DNA from: Blastococcus sp. VKM Ac-2987
Lineage (GTDB): Bacteria > Actinomycetota > Actinomycetes > Mycobacteriales > Geodermatophilaceae
NCBI RefSeq assembly: GCF_026967805.1
Contig: NZ_JAPVBG010000002.1
Coordinates: 510,928-574,927 of the forward strand
Length of the DNA: 64,000 nucleotides
Reading direction: 5' to 3'
In this document: one piece after another, positions 29,624 through 37,199 of the stretch
Layout: the number at the start of each line of letters is the position of its first letter
How positions within the stretch are numbered: position 1 is the first letter of the stretch
The notes under the pieces: generated by a model
What the model saw: the letters and a program-made list of their open reading frames with translations, nothing else
Told to the model about the DNA's origin: nothing
Databases searched by the model: none
Program-made: the position numbers and the translations under genes

Positions 29624-30493
29624 GTGGCCGTTCCGTCCGATCCCCGCGGCGCGTGGGATCTCCCCGCCTTCGGCGCCCTGCCGCGCTCCGCCGAGCTGGA
29701 GCCGCTGGTCAGCCGGGTGCTGGCGCCCAACCCCTCGCCGATGACCCTCGACGGGACGAACACCTACGTGGTCGGCGCGCCGGGCAGCGGCCAGGCGGTG
29801 GTGGTGGACCCCGGTCCCGACGACCCCGCGCACCTGGCGGCGGTCGAGGCCGCCCTGGCGGCGCGCGCCGCCCGCTGCGTCGCCGTCCTGGTCACCCACC
29901 ACCACGGCGACCACGCCGACGCCGCCCGGCCGTGGGGCGCCCGCTTCGGCGCTCCAGTGGCCGCGGCGTCGGAGGCCGTCGCCGGCCCCGCGGGCCGGGT
30001 GCTGGGTCCGGGGGAGCGGCTGCGCCTGGCCGGGACGTCGATCGACGTCGTCCCCACCCCCGGTCACACGGCCGACCACCTGGCCTTCCGGCTGGAGTCC
30101 GGCGCGGTGCTCGTCGGTGACCACGTGCTCGGCCGCGGCACCTCGGTGGTCACCCACCCGGAGGGTGACGTCGTCGCATACCTGGACTCGCTGCGCCGGG
30201 TGCACGACCTGGGCCCCAGCGCCCTCTACTGCGGCCACGGCCCCGAGCTGACCGAGGACCCGGGCGCCGTCCTCGGCTACTACCTGGCCCACCGGGCGTA
30301 CCGGGAGCAGCAGCTGGTGGACGCGCTGGCCCGCGGCGCGGGCAGCGTCGACGAGCTGGTCGCCACCGTCTACGCGGAGGTCCCCCGGGAGCTCTGGCCG
30401 GCCGCGGCGCAGTCCACCCGCGCCACGCTGGCCAAGCTCGCCGCCGAGGGGCGGGTCGTGCTGTCCGGCGACGGCGGCGTGCGGCCGGCGTGA
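29624..30493 (+). CDS. MBL-fold hydrolase, LACTB2-like
   Basis: 289 residues from GTG 29624. Metal-binding motifs are THHHGDH, PTPGHTADH and VGDHVLG, and the C-terminal third is a small winged helix (VDELVATVYAEVPRELWPAAAQSTRATLAKLAAEG), the layout of LACTB2/RNase-Z-like hydrolases. The N-terminal RVLAPNPSPMTLDGTNTYVV is typical of the group. It is the first gene of a three-gene overlapping operon with an acyl-CoA synthetase and a GMC oxidoreductase; its substrate is unknown. Confidence 0.88.
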   Translation: MAVPSDPRGAWDLPAFGALPRSAELEPLVSRVLAPNPSPMTLDGTNTYVVGAPGSGQAVVVDPGPDDPAHLAAVEAALAARAARCVAVLVTHHHGDHADAARPWGARFGAPVAAASEAVAGPAGRVLGPGERLRLAGTSIDVVPTPGHTADHLAFRLESGAVLVGDHVLGRGTSVVTHPEGDVVAYLDSLRRVHDLGPSALYCGHGPELTEDPGAVLGYYLAHRAYREQQLVDALARGAGSVDELVATVYAEVPRELWPAAAQSTRATLAKLAAEGRVVLSGDGGVRPA

Positions 30494-31818
30494 GCGACGT
30501 GGCCGCGGGGGGCGTGCCGGTCGTCACGGCGGCCGGGAGCGAGCGCGACCAGCGGCGGGCGGCGGCGGCGCTGGCCGCGGCCGGCCTGCGGGAGGGCGAC
30601 CGGCTGCTGGTGTCGGCCGCCGCCTCGCCGGCGCTGCTCGCCGTCGTGCTGGGGGCGCTGCGCACCGGGATCGTGCCGGTGGTCCTGGACCCGGCGCTGC
30701 CCGCCGGGGAGCGGGCGGCGCTCGCCGCGGATGCCGACCCGGCCCTGGACGCCGGTTCGGATCCCGCACGCCTGCTCGGCGACGCCGAGGCCGCGCTCGC
30801 CCCGGTGCCGCTGGCCCGCCCGATGCACTACACGTCGGGCACCACCGGCCGGCGCAAGGGCGTGTGGTCCGGCGTCCTCGCCGACGCCGACGCGCGCGCC
30901 CTGGCCGGCGAGGAGATCGAGCTGTGGGGCTTCGGTCCGCAGGACCGGCACCTCGTCCTCTCCCCGCTGCACCACAGCGCGCCGCTGCGGTTCGCGATCC
31001 ACACCCTGCTGGCCGGCGGCGAGGTGCTGCTGCCCGGCCCCTTCCATGCCGCCCGCGCCGCGAAACTGATCACCGGCCTCCGGCCGACGACGGCGTTCTG
31101 CGTGCCCACCCACCTGCAGCGGCTGCTCGCCCGCGACGACGTCGACTGGTCGTCGTTCCGCCGCCTCGTGCATGCGGGTGCGCCCTGCCCCGAGCCGCTC
31201 AAGCGCGCGGTGCTGGCGGCGCTGCCGGAGGGCAGCGTGTGGGAGTTCTACGGCTCCACGGAGGCCCAGTTCACCGTCTGCTCGCCCGACGACTGGCTGG
31301 CGCACCCCGGCAGCGTCGGGCGGGCGCGCCCGGGCCGGCGGCTGGAGACCGACGAGCGCGGCCAGCTCTGGTGCACGGTGCCCGGCTGGGCGCGGTTCGA
31401 GTACTGGCGGGCTCCGGAGAAGACGGCGGCGGCCTGGCGGGGGGACCGGGTGACCGTCGGCGACCTGGGCCGGGTGGACGACGACGGGACCGTCTGGCTG
31501 GACGGCCGGCGGGAGGATCTGGTGATCTCCGGCGGGGTGAACGTCTACCCCGCGGAGGTGGAGGCGGTGCTCGACGCCCATCCCGGTGTCGTGGAGAGCG
31601 CGGTCTTCGGCCTGCCCGACGCAGACTGGGGGCAGCGGGTGGTGGCCGCCTACGTGGGCGAGGTCGGCGCCGACGACCTGGCCGCCTGGGCACGGGCGCG
31701 GCTGGCGCCCGCCAAGCGCCCGAAGTCGCTGCACGCGCTGGACGACCTGCCCCGGACCTCCACCGGGAAGGTGCGCCGGCTGGACCTCCCGGGGGTGCTC
31801 GGGCTCGCGGGTGGCTGA
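30490..31818 (+). CDS. AMP-dependent acyl-CoA synthetase/ligase, short form
   Basis: 442 residues; the GTG overlaps the upstream stop (GTGA). This ANL-superfamily enzyme activates a carboxylic acid as an acyl-AMP. The phosphate-binding loop is YTSGTTGRRKGV (about 116), followed by EFYGSTEAQF, GDLGRVDDDG, DGRREDLVISGGVNVYPAEVE and the catalytic-lysine segment TSTGKVRR near the C terminus. The N-terminal subdomain is about 80-100 residues shorter than usual, but all nucleotide motifs are present. The substrate is unknown. Confidence 0.9.
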   Translation: MSDVAAGGVPVVTAAGSERDQRRAAAALAAAGLREGDRLLVSAAASPALLAVVLGALRTGIVPVVLDPALPAGERAALAADADPALDAGSDPARLLGDAEAALAPVPLARPMHYTSGTTGRRKGVWSGVLADADARALAGEEIELWGFGPQDRHLVLSPLHHSAPLRFAIHTLLAGGEVLLPGPFHAARAAKLITGLRPTTAFCVPTHLQRLLARDDVDWSSFRRLVHAGAPCPEPLKRAVLAALPEGSVWEFYGSTEAQFTVCSPDDWLAHPGSVGRARPGRRLETDERGQLWCTVPGWARFEYWRAPEKTAAAWRGDRVTVGDLGRVDDDGTVWLDGRREDLVISGGVNVYPAEVEAVLDAHPGVVESAVFGLPDADWGQRVVAAYVGEVGADDLAAWARARLAPAKRPKSLHALDDLPRTSTGKVRRLDLPGVLGLAGG

Positions 31819-33340
31819 GCACTGGGACGTCGTCGTGGTCGGCGCCGGCACCGCGGGCTGCCCGCTGGCCGCCCGGCTGGCCGACGCCGGCCGCACCGTC
31901 CTGCTCCTGGAGGCCGGGGCGCACCACCCCGATCCCGCCGACGTGCCCGGCGAGCTGCGCGACGCCACCACCCTGCAGGCCGCCGTGCCCGGCCACCCCG
32001 CCAACTGGGACCTGCCGGGTCTGCTCCCGGGCGGGCGGACCGTCCGCGTGCCGCGCGGCCGGGTCACGGGGGGCTCCAGCGCGGTGAACGCCGGCTACTT
32101 CGTGCGCCCGACCCCTGCGGACGCCGCCGGCTGGGCCGCCGCGGGCAACGACCTGTGGTCCTGGGACCGGCTGCTGCCCGCGCTGTGCCGGCTGGAGGAC
32201 GACCGCGACTTCGGCGACCGGCCCGGGCACGGCGCCGGCGGGCCGGTCCCGGTGGTCCGCCCCACGGGCGGCCCGCCCCTGGCCGAGGCGTTCGCCGCGG
32301 CCGCCGAGGAGCTGGGTGTGCCCGCCGAGCCCGACAAGAACGCCGGGGGCGCCCCGGGCTACGGCCCGCTGCCGCGCAACGTCGTCGACGGCGTGCGGAT
32401 CAGCACGGCGCAGGCCTACCTGGCCCCGCGCCGCGGGCTCCGCGGGCTCAGCGTGCGCGGGGGCGTCCGGGTGCTGCGCGTGCTGGTAGAGGGCGGCCGG
32501 GCGGTGGGCGTGCGCACGACGGCGGGCGACGTCGCCGCCGACGAGGTCGTGCTCGCCGCCGGGGCGGTGGGGTCGGCGCACCTGCTGCTGCTGTCCGGCA
32601 TCGGCCCGGCGGCCGTGCTGCGCGAGGCCGGCATCGACGTGCTCGTCGACGCCCCGGGGGTGGGCCGGAACTGCTCGGACCACCCGCTGGTCTACCTGCC
32701 GTTCCGCGCGGTCCCGGGGACGACGGCGGCCCCGGGGCGGTCACCGCTCGAGGGCGTCCTCCACCTGACCTCCGCGGGGGGCGAGGTCCCGGGCGACCTC
32801 GAGGTGCTGCCGTGGCTGGCCCCGTTCGCGCAGGTGATGACCGGTCGCCCCGCGCCCGCCGGCGAGGCGGTGGAGATCGGCGTGGGGCTGCAGCGCACGG
32901 CGGGCGTCGGCCGCCTGGTCCTCGCCGGCGGTGATCCCGCCCGCCCGCCGGTCGTGGAGTACGGGCACCTCGCGGAGACGGCCGACCGGCGGCGGATGCG
33001 GGAAGGGGTCCGCGCCGCCGCCGCGCTGCTGCGCACCCGGGCGCTGGCGGCCGTGGGGCGGCCTGCCAGGGACCTTCCCGAGCCGCTGCTGGCCGACGAC
33101 GCGGCGCTGGACCGCTGGATCGGCGAGCGGCTGACGACCGCGGTGCACCTCTCCGGCACGGCGCGGATGGGACCGGAGAGCGATCCGGCTGCCGTCGTCG
33201 ACCAGTGGCTGCGCGTGCGCGGCGTCGAGGGGCTGCGCGTGGCCGACACCTCGGTGCTGCCACGGGTCCCGAGCCGGGGGCCCGCCGCCACCGCCGTGCT
33301 CGTGGGGGAGCGGGCCGCGGAGCTCATGACCGGCGGCTGA
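31811..33340 (+). CDS. GMC-family FAD oxidoreductase
   Basis: 509 residues; the GTG lies 8 bases inside the preceding gene. It has the FAD-binding N terminus VVVGAGTAGCPLAARL (about 8-23) and LLEAG, the GMC signature GRVTGGSSAVNAGYFVR, a second block near GAVGSAHLLLLSGIGPA, and the C-terminal catalytic region HLSGTARMG. Related proteins oxidise alcohols, and some actinobacterial members (MftG) serve the mycofactocin redox system. No mycofactocin genes are in the window, so I do not assign MftG. The operon could funnel an alcohol to an acid and then to an acyl-CoA. Confidence 0.88.
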   Translation: MAEHWDVVVVGAGTAGCPLAARLADAGRTVLLLEAGAHHPDPADVPGELRDATTLQAAVPGHPANWDLPGLLPGGRTVRVPRGRVTGGSSAVNAGYFVRPTPADAAGWAAAGNDLWSWDRLLPALCRLEDDRDFGDRPGHGAGGPVPVVRPTGGPPLAEAFAAAAEELGVPAEPDKNAGGAPGYGPLPRNVVDGVRISTAQAYLAPRRGLRGLSVRGGVRVLRVLVEGGRAVGVRTTAGDVAADEVVLAAGAVGSAHLLLLSGIGPAAVLREAGIDVLVDAPGVGRNCSDHPLVYLPFRAVPGTTAAPGRSPLEGVLHLTSAGGEVPGDLEVLPWLAPFAQVMTGRPAPAGEAVEIGVGLQRTAGVGRLVLAGGDPARPPVVEYGHLAETADRRRMREGVRAAAALLRTRALAAVGRPARDLPEPLLADDAALDRWIGERLTTAVHLSGTARMGPESDPAAVVDQWLRVRGVEGLRVADTSVLPRVPSRGPAATAVLVGERAAELMTGG

Positions 33341-33392
33341 CCGGCCGCGGGGCGTGCCGACGGGGCAGCCGCACCCGGCCCGACGGCCGGAC

Positions 33393-33427
33393 GGTCCCGG
33401 CGGCGCGCGGTCGCAGCCGCCGGGACC
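33393..33427. terminator. Convergent terminator after GMC operon
   Basis: Twelve-base perfect arms GGTCCCGGCGGC (33393-33404) and GCCGCCGGGACC (33416-33427) around an 11-base loop. Confidence 0.8.
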
Positions 33428-33441
33428 CCGGGCTCGGGGGA

Positions 33442-33660
33442 TCAGCGGACGGCGGGCATCTCGCTGGTCGTGGTGGAGGTGAGGGGCGACCACGCGTCGG
33501 GGTGCGGGCGGCCGGCGTCGGCGGCCCAGTCCGGCGTGCGGAGGCCGGACTGCGTGCCGCGGCTGATGGTGGCCGGGCGCGCGCTGAGGCTCACGATCAC
33601 GGCCAGCAGCGCCACCAGGCCGACCAGAACACCACCGATGACCAGGAGCGTCGAGAGCAT
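33442..33660 (-). CDS. Small single-pass membrane protein
   Basis: 72 residues: one N-terminal hydrophobic helix (about 3-28, LLVIGGVLVGLVALLAVIVSL) and a polar cytoplasmic or external tail rich in Thr, Pro and Asp. Support for a real gene comes from a TACGTT box 6 bases before the ATG and from its own terminator. No family is recognised. Confidence 0.65.
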   Translation of the reverse strand: MLSTLLVIGGVLVGLVALLAVIVSLSARPATISRGTQSGLRTPDWAADAGRPHPDAWSPLTSTTTSEMPAVR

Positions 33661-33666
33661 GCACTC

Positions 33667-33672
33667 AACGTA
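33667..33672 (-). promoter_or_regulatory. -10 box of leaderless small-membrane-protein promoter
   Basis: Reverse-strand TACGTT lies 6 bases before the ATG at 33660. Confidence 0.5.
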
Positions 33673-33876
33673 AGCGTCAGATCATTCCGTGTCACCAGGC
33701 AGATGTCTCCGAAGATGAGCGGCGACATGTGCAGAGTTCGCTGCACGGCCATCGACGCGGCGGCTGCCCGTATCCCCGGTGTCAGGTCCGCTCGACGTCG
33801 GCACGCCCGGCGCCCCTGCATACCCCGGAGGCCCGCGCGGGTAGGCAGCCCGCCGGTCCGAGGAGCGGAGGGCGTC

Positions 33877-34569
33877 GTGCGGGATCTCGCGGGGGTGGCC
33901 GGAGGGCTGGTGGCCGTGCCCTTCGGGGCGGTGGCGCGGTGGCGCCGGGGCCGGCCGTTGCACCCCCGGGGCGCCGTCCTGGACGCGGTGCTGGACCGGC
34001 GCGGCGGGAGCCCGTCCTTCGGCGTCCCGTGGCTCGACGAGGTGCGCTCCGACCGGGTCGTCGTCCGGATGTCCCGCGGCGCCGGCCTGCCTGCGCCGCT
34101 GCCCGACGTCCTCGGGCTGGCGGTCCGGCTGCCCGGTGCGGCCGGCTCCCCGGTCGACCTCCTGCTCTCCACCTCCGGCCGCGGCCCGCTGACCCGGCGG
34201 GTGCCCGTGCCCAGGAGGGACGCGGCGGCCGTCTACGGCTCGATCATGGCCTACCGGACGGCGGCCGGGCCGGTGCGGCTGGCCGCCTTCCCCGAGCGCA
34301 CCGGCATCCCGTCCGACCCGGCGCCGCTGGCGGTGGCGGCCGAGCGCGGCGCGGTCGCGTTCACGGTGGCGGCCGCCGTCGGGTCGGGCGGGTGGCGGCC
34401 GTTCGCCCTGCTCCGCGTCGAGGGTGCCCACCGACCGCCGGCGCCGGCCGTGCGCTTCGACGCCGTCCGCCACGCGCCGCCGGGCCTGGCGGCCGACGGG
34501 CCGCTGGCGCGCTTCCGGGAGCCGGCGTACGCCATCGCCCGGCAGGTCGGCCGGCCTTCCCGCCAGTGA
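33877..34569 (+). CDS. Conserved hypothetical protein, catalase-fold-like
   Basis: 230 residues; GGAGCGGAGGG precedes the GTG. The sequence shows RPLHPRGAVLDAVL, GVPWLDE, then VVRMSRGAGLPAPLPDVLGLAVRLP and PVDLLLSTSGRGPLTRRV. The arrangement (HPRG, then an Arg-Ser/Gly-rich strand, then D-LGLAVR) recalls the beta-barrel core of catalase-like proteins, and similar actinobacterial proteins are annotated loosely as phosphodiesterases. No haem ligand is obvious. I regard the function as unknown. Confidence 0.72.
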   Translation: MRDLAGVAGGLVAVPFGAVARWRRGRPLHPRGAVLDAVLDRRGGSPSFGVPWLDEVRSDRVVVRMSRGAGLPAPLPDVLGLAVRLPGAAGSPVDLLLSTSGRGPLTRRVPVPRRDAAAVYGSIMAYRTAAGPVRLAAFPERTGIPSDPAPLAVAAERGAVAFTVAAAVGSGGWRPFALLRVEGAHRPPAPAVRFDAVRHAPPGLAADGPLARFREPAYAIARQVGRPSRQ

Positions 34570-34738
34570 CGCAACGGACGCGTCGGCTCACCCGATGGAG
34601 TCGAGCCGGGTTGGCCCGGGCGCCGGTGGGGTAGCACGCTGGCTGACGGGCTCGAGCACCGCGGCCGGTCCCTGAGGATGTCGAGCCGATCCGCGCTGTC
34701 GTCGGAACGCTCGACCGTACGAGGAGACGCACCCCCGC

Positions 34739-35776
34739 GTGATGCATGCAGACCTCCCGCACCCGGGGCTGCCCACCCTGGCGGGTGCGGGCATCCGGGT
34801 GGTCTCGATCCCGCACAGCGACCCCTACGTGGACGCCGTCGTGCCCCCGGGCGCGATCCGCATCGGGGACGCCGCCGAGCCCAGCCCCTGGCTGGACGTC
34901 GCGCACCTCGCCGCCGCCGCGGACGAGGTCGACGTGGTGCACCTGCACGCCGGCTGCGGGCGCCTGGCCACCGCGGAGCTCGTGACGTGGACCGAGGAGC
35001 TGCAGCGGCTCGGTGTGCCGCTCGTCGTGACCGTCCACCAGCTCCGCGACGCCGGCGAGGCCGCGCCCGGCCGGCACGACGCCCACCTCGCCGCGGTGCT
35101 GGCCACGGCCGAGGTGGTCCTGACGCTCACGCCGGGCGCGGCCGACGTGATCCTGGACCGGTACGGGCGCACCTCGATCGTGGTGGCGCACCCCTCGATC
35201 GCCGCCGCCGACCCCGGGCTGGGCGCCGAGCGCGGCCTCGTGGGGGTGTGCGTGGGCCCGGCCTCGAGCGCCGTCCCCGACCCTGCGGGCCTGGTGCGGG
35301 CGGCGCTCTCGGGTGCGGTCTCCGGGGGCGGGCGGCTGCGCATCCTGGTCGACGAGGCCGCCGTCCCCGCGCTGGACCCGGTGGTCGCCGCCATGGCCGA
35401 CGACGGGCGGATCGAGCTGGTCCGCTACCGGGCCGACGGGTGGGCGGCTGCGCTGCAGCAGCTGCACGTGGCCGTGCTGCCGGAGCGGTGCGGGACGCAC
35501 TCGCGCGACGTCGAGATCTGCCGCGACGTCGGCACCCGCGTGGTGGCGCCCAGTTGCGGCTGGTTCGCCGACCAGTGGTCGGAGGTCGTGCCCTACGCCA
35601 ACGACGAGCACGGTGGGCTGGATCCGGTGTCGTTGACCGCCGCGATCGGCGCGGCCCTGGCCCGGCCCATGCCGCGGCCGGCCGACCCGGCCTGGCGCGC
35701 GCAGCAGCGGGCGGCCGTGCAAGGGGTCCACGCGGAGGTGTACGCCCAGGTCGCGGCGGATCGCAGCTGGGCCTGA
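34739..35776 (+). CDS. Glycosyltransferase family 4-like protein
   Basis: 345 residues; the GTG is chosen because GAGGAG lies at 34721-34726 (the ATG one codon later is equally in frame). It opens MMHADLPHPGLPTLAGAGIRVV, has DVVHLHAG, then VVTVHQLRD and a C-terminal nucleotide-sugar region (VLPERCGTHSRDVEICRDVGTRVVAPSCGW) of the GT-B type, with the donor-site Glu of this group not clearly conserved. It could be an unusual transferase or an inactive relative. It is monocistronic and converges on the tRNA genes. Confidence 0.7.
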   Translation: MMHADLPHPGLPTLAGAGIRVVSIPHSDPYVDAVVPPGAIRIGDAAEPSPWLDVAHLAAAADEVDVVHLHAGCGRLATAELVTWTEELQRLGVPLVVTVHQLRDAGEAAPGRHDAHLAAVLATAEVVLTLTPGAADVILDRYGRTSIVVAHPSIAAADPGLGAERGLVGVCVGPASSAVPDPAGLVRAALSGAVSGGGRLRILVDEAAVPALDPVVAAMADDGRIELVRYRADGWAAALQQLHVAVLPERCGTHSRDVEICRDVGTRVVAPSCGWFADQWSEVVPYANDEHGGLDPVSLTAAIGAALARPMPRPADPAWRAQQRAAVQGVHAEVYAQVAADRSWA

Positions 35777-35783
35777 GACGGCG

Positions 35784-35810
35784 ACGGGCCCGGCGCGATG
35801 CCGGGCCCGT
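35784..35810. terminator. Terminator between glycosyltransferase gene and tRNA genes
   Basis: ACGGGCCCGGC (35784-35794) and GCCGGGCCCGT (35800-35810) with a GCGAT loop; perfect 11-base arms. Confidence 0.85.
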
Positions 35811-35823
35811 GCGGAGCGGAGTG

Positions 35824-35897
35824 TGGGCAGGGGCGGGGTCGAACCGCCGACCTCTCGCTTTTCAGGCGAGCGCTCGTACCGACTGAGCTACCTGCCC
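35824..35897 (-). tRNA. tRNA-Phe (GAA)
   Basis: 74 bases on the reverse strand. Acceptor GGGCAGG/CCTGCCC, D-stem GCTC/GAGC, anticodon stem CTCGC/GCGAG with loop CTGAAAA (anticodon GAA), T-arm GGCGG-TTCGACC-CCGCC, discriminator A. The CCA end is not encoded. Confidence 0.97.
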
Positions 35898-35920
35898 CTC
35901 CCGGTGTCTCCACCGGAGAG

Positions 35921-35994
35921 CGACCCTGACGGGACTCGAACCCGCGACCTCCGCCGTGACAGGGCGGCGCGCTAACCAACTGCGCTACAGGGCC
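35921..35994 (-). tRNA. tRNA-Asp (GTC)
   Basis: 74 bases on the reverse strand. Acceptor GGCCCTG/CAGGGTC, anticodon stem CCGCC/GGCGG with loop CTGTCAC (anticodon GTC), T-loop GTTCGAGTC, discriminator G as expected for aspartate. Confidence 0.97.
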
Positions 35995-36015
35995 TTGCTG
36001 TGGTGCTGGTGTGCG

Positions 36016-36088
36016 TGCCCCCAACGGGGTTCGAACCCGTGCTACCGCCTTGAAAGGGCGGCGTCCTGGACCGCTAGACGATGGGGGC
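36016..36088 (-). tRNA. tRNA-Glu (TTC)
   Basis: 73 bases on the reverse strand. Acceptor GCCCCCA/TGGGGGC, anticodon stem CCGCC/GGCGG with loop CTTTCAA (anticodon TTC), T-loop GTTCGAACC, discriminator A. First gene of a Glu-Asp-Phe tRNA operon. Confidence 0.97.
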
Positions 36089-36172
36089 TCGTGTTCGCCG
36101 GGGGCAGCGAGAACAATACATGCCCCTCGCGCCTCCCCCGAGGCGGGGTCCCCGGATGTGAGGCTGTGTCGC

Positions 36173-36829
36173 GTGCGCACCCGATCCCGGGCGGTCGTCC
36201 CCGCCCTCCTGACCTCGCTGATCGTGCTGTCGGCCTGCGCCGGCGTCGGCAGCGGTGCCGCCGGGCCCACGGCGGATCCCGCCGGTGGGACGGCGGGCAG
36301 CACCCCCACGACCACCCCGGCTACCACCCCGGCCACGACCACCCCGGCCGTCGCGTCGGAGACCGACCCGGCGACGGGCGGGCCGGCGTTCCGGGCCGAC
36401 ACGGAGCCGGACACCGGGACCGCGTCGGCGGACGCCCGCGTGACGGTCCGTGACATCCGGGTGGAGACGCTCGACGGCTTCGACCGGGTGGTCCTCGAGG
36501 CCGCCGGGGAGGGGGCGCCCGGCTGGGACGTCCGGTACGTCGACGAGGCATCCGCCCCGGGGAGCGGCGCCGCGGTCGAGGTCGCCGGGGACGCGGTGCT
36601 CCAGGTGCAGGTCACCGGGGCCGGCTACCCCTACGACACCGGCGTCGAGGAGTACTTCGCGCCCGGCCCGCTGACGGCTGAGGACGCCGGAGCGGTGACC
36701 GGGGTGGTCTTCGCGGCGACGTACGAGGGGGTCACGACGGCGTTCGTCGGCACCGAGGAGCGCCGGCCCTTCCGGGTGTACCTGGAGGAGCCGGCGCGGG
36801 TGGTCGTCGAGGTGCTGCACGCCGGCTGA
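36173..36829 (+). CDS. AMIN-like domain lipoprotein
   Basis: 218 residues, GTG start. The lipoprotein signal ends in VLSAC (Cys22). A Thr/Pro/Ala-rich spacer (repeats of ATTPATT) runs to about residue 85. The remaining 130 residues begin VTVRDIRVETLDGFDRVVLEA, the opening of the AMIN-like beta-sandwich domain found in actinobacterial exported proteins; AMIN relatives bind cell-wall glycan in other proteins. It ends FRVYLEEPARVVVEVLHAG, also typical. It converges on the next lipoprotein gene. Confidence 0.82.
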   Translation: MRTRSRAVVPALLTSLIVLSACAGVGSGAAGPTADPAGGTAGSTPTTTPATTPATTTPAVASETDPATGGPAFRADTEPDTGTASADARVTVRDIRVETLDGFDRVVLEAAGEGAPGWDVRYVDEASAPGSGAAVEVAGDAVLQVQVTGAGYPYDTGVEEYFAPGPLTAEDAGAVTGVVFAATYEGVTTAFVGTEERRPFRVYLEEPARVVVEVLHAG

Positions 36830-36843
36830 CCCCGGCGCCCGGC

Positions 36844-37176
36844 TCAGCCCAGGCTGGCCGTCAGCTGCACCGAGTCGTCCGTGACGCCCGAGCAGGCGAT
36901 CTCCAGCGGGCCGGCGGCCACGCTCTCGCCCTCCCCGCAGGACACGCTGGTCCCGCCGACGCTCAGCGTGGCGCGGCCGTCCTGCACGCCGTCGAAGGAG
37001 AGCGTGGTGCCGAGGATCTCGGCCTGCGCGCCGTCACCGGACAGGGTCGCGGTGCAGGAGCCCGAGGAGCACGAGACGTTGTGGGACGTGAAGGAGCAGC
37101 CGGTGAGCGCCGCGAGGGAAAGCCCTCCGGCGAGCAGCCCTCCGGCGAACCGGGCGGCACGGGTCGTCGACGTCAT
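36844..37176 (-). CDS. Small lipoprotein
   Basis: 110 residues. The signal ends in LTGC (Cys27), then FTSHNVSCSSGSCTATLSGDG and a beta-rich domain with four more cysteines (two close together early, two late), which suggests disulfides in an exported Ig- or lipocalin-like fold. No family is recognised. Leaderless promoter TACGCT. Confidence 0.8.
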   Translation of the reverse strand: MTSTTRAARFAGGLLAGGLSLAALTGCSFTSHNVSCSSGSCTATLSGDGAQAEILGTTLSFDGVQDGRATLSVGGTSVSCGEGESVAAGPLEIACSGVTDDSVQLTASLG

Positions 37177-37182
37177 GGGCGC

Positions 37183-37188
37183 AGCGTA
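37183..37188 (-). promoter_or_regulatory. -10 box of leaderless small-lipoprotein promoter
   Basis: Reverse-strand TACGCT lies 6 bases before the ATG at 37176. Confidence 0.5.
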
Positions 37189-37199
37189 GGGCGCGCCGC

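Noticed and set aside
31811-33340. Naming the GMC oxidoreductase MftG
   Set aside because: Sequence is compatible, but no mycofactocin genes are nearby and the subfamily cannot be fixed without a search.
35824-36088. tRNA genes as integration site of the island
   Set aside because: They lie 8 kb from the island edge with backbone genes between, and no second copy of a tRNA 3' end is visible at 44 or 57 kb.
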